In this document: in pieces, positions 63,749 to 64,000 of the stretch
How positions within the stretch are numbered: position 1 is the stretch's first letter
Layout of the letters: each line of letters opens with the position of its first letter
Assembly: GCA_963666865.1 (NCBI GenBank)
Contig: OY763072.1
Coordinates: 1,736,001-1,800,000 of the forward strand
From: Bin87 sp963666865
GTDB lineage: Bacteria; Chloroflexota; Dehalococcoidia; Lucifugimonadales; UBA3495
Length of the DNA stretch: 64,000 nucleotides
Direction: 5' to 3'
Translations under genes and position numbers: made by a program
The notes under the pieces: generated by a model
Told to the model about the DNA's origin: nothing
The model's input: the letters and a program-made list of their open reading frames with translations, nothing else
Databases searched by the model: none

Positions 63749-64000
63749 CTACCCAGTTTTTACCAGTTTTTGGAGGGAACGGATCTCGCGGGGCGGGTCG
63801 AGGTGCTGACCGGTGTGGGTCCATGACACCTCGCCCACGTAGATGTTCCCGACCGAGTCAATGCAGACACCGTGAGGAGCGATGAAGTGGCCTGGATCCT
63901 CGCTCTCCGGGCCATCGCCGACCCGGGCCAGACGGCGGCCTTCCGTATCGTACACGCTGACGCGGGGGCCGAGGCCGCTACCCTGGGAGTTGGGGCCGAT
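63749..64000 (-). CDS. NHL-repeat beta-propeller protein, C-terminal part
   Basis: The last 83 codons of a gene whose start lies beyond the right edge. One NHL blade is clear (GHFIAPHGVCIDSVGNIYVGEVSWTHTG), preceded by VSVYDTEGRRLARVGDG. The protein resembles the peptidyl-alpha-hydroxyglycine amidating-lyase-like NHL family. Too little is present to say more. Confidence 0.7.
   Translation of the reverse strand: MGPNSQGSGLGPRVSVYDTEGRRLARVGDGPESEDPGHFIAPHGVCIDSVGNIYVGEVSWTHTGQHLDPPREIRSLQKLVKTG

Overview
The window reads as a GC-rich bacterial chromosome, most likely a Chloroflexota of the SAR202/Dehalococcoidia type. This is inferred from gene content, not from a marker phylogeny. The pointers are a 1,583-residue DUF2298 'YYY' membrane protein (a family known mainly from Chloroflexota and archaea), a DnaB/DnaD-like/DnaC replication cluster, many lipoproteins with Pro/Thr-rich linkers, and catabolic genes (GMC oxidoreductase, Gfo/Idh/MocA, dihydropyrimidinase-like, SMP-30) of the kind seen in marine SAR202 genomes. 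No phage, IS element or CRISPR array is visible.

Layout. 1-7.1 kb: the end of a complex I operon (nuoJ partial, K, L, M, N), interrupted between nuoM and nuoN by a SurA-like lipoprotein gene. 7.1-17.8 kb: a secreted FN3/Excalibur protein, a LOG-type protein, enolase, GAPDH, the giant glycosyltransferase-DUF2298 fusion and a Gfo/Idh/MocA oxidoreductase. 17.9-23.6 kb, minus strand: a UGSC-type selenoprotein with its partner gene, then rplI-dnaB-dnaD-like-(tandem DnaC). 23.8-33.3 kb: tenA, tRNA-Pro and tRNA-Arg, then a run of metabolic genes. 33.6-41.9 kb: three paralogous peptide-type ABC solute-binding lipoproteins (the third frameshifted) and one DppB/DppC permease pair, with no ATPase. 41.9-43.3 kb: a DUF3179 lipoprotein gene interrupted by an in-frame TGA exactly where the family carries the first Cys of its CPLC motif. 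43.3-49.7 kb: amino-acid dehydrogenase, cyclophilin, MFS transporter, rpsF-ssb-rpsR and a second SurA-like gene. 49.7-56.6 kb: hom-thrC-folE-GNAT-GT4-DUF502 and a PIG-L deacetylase. 56.7-64 kb: MBL hydrolase, trxB, Uma2, an orphan DNA methyltransferase, SMP-30, cupin, CoA-binding protein, comB and an NHL-repeat fragment.

The most interesting signal is recoding. Two unrelated genes 24 kb apart each have an in-frame TGA at a redox-active Cys position (UGSC at 18125-18127, minus strand; UPLC at 42493-42495, plus strand). Reading frame and family conservation continue past both, and each has a hairpin just downstream that fits a bacterial SECIS. Conventional gene calling would split both genes. 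No sel genes lie in the window, so selenocysteine use by the organism is an inference from these two cases.

Repeats also mark the region. Five copies of a 28-bp palindrome (arms GTAGGGGCGAAT) sit between genes. Two copies of a second palindromic element occur, one inserted in frame inside the giant membrane-protein gene, where it encodes FPRKRESR. Two GGATT-type hairpin elements are also present. Start codons were re-chosen from Shine-Dalgarno position and family N-termini where the longest open frame ran through a repeat or leader.
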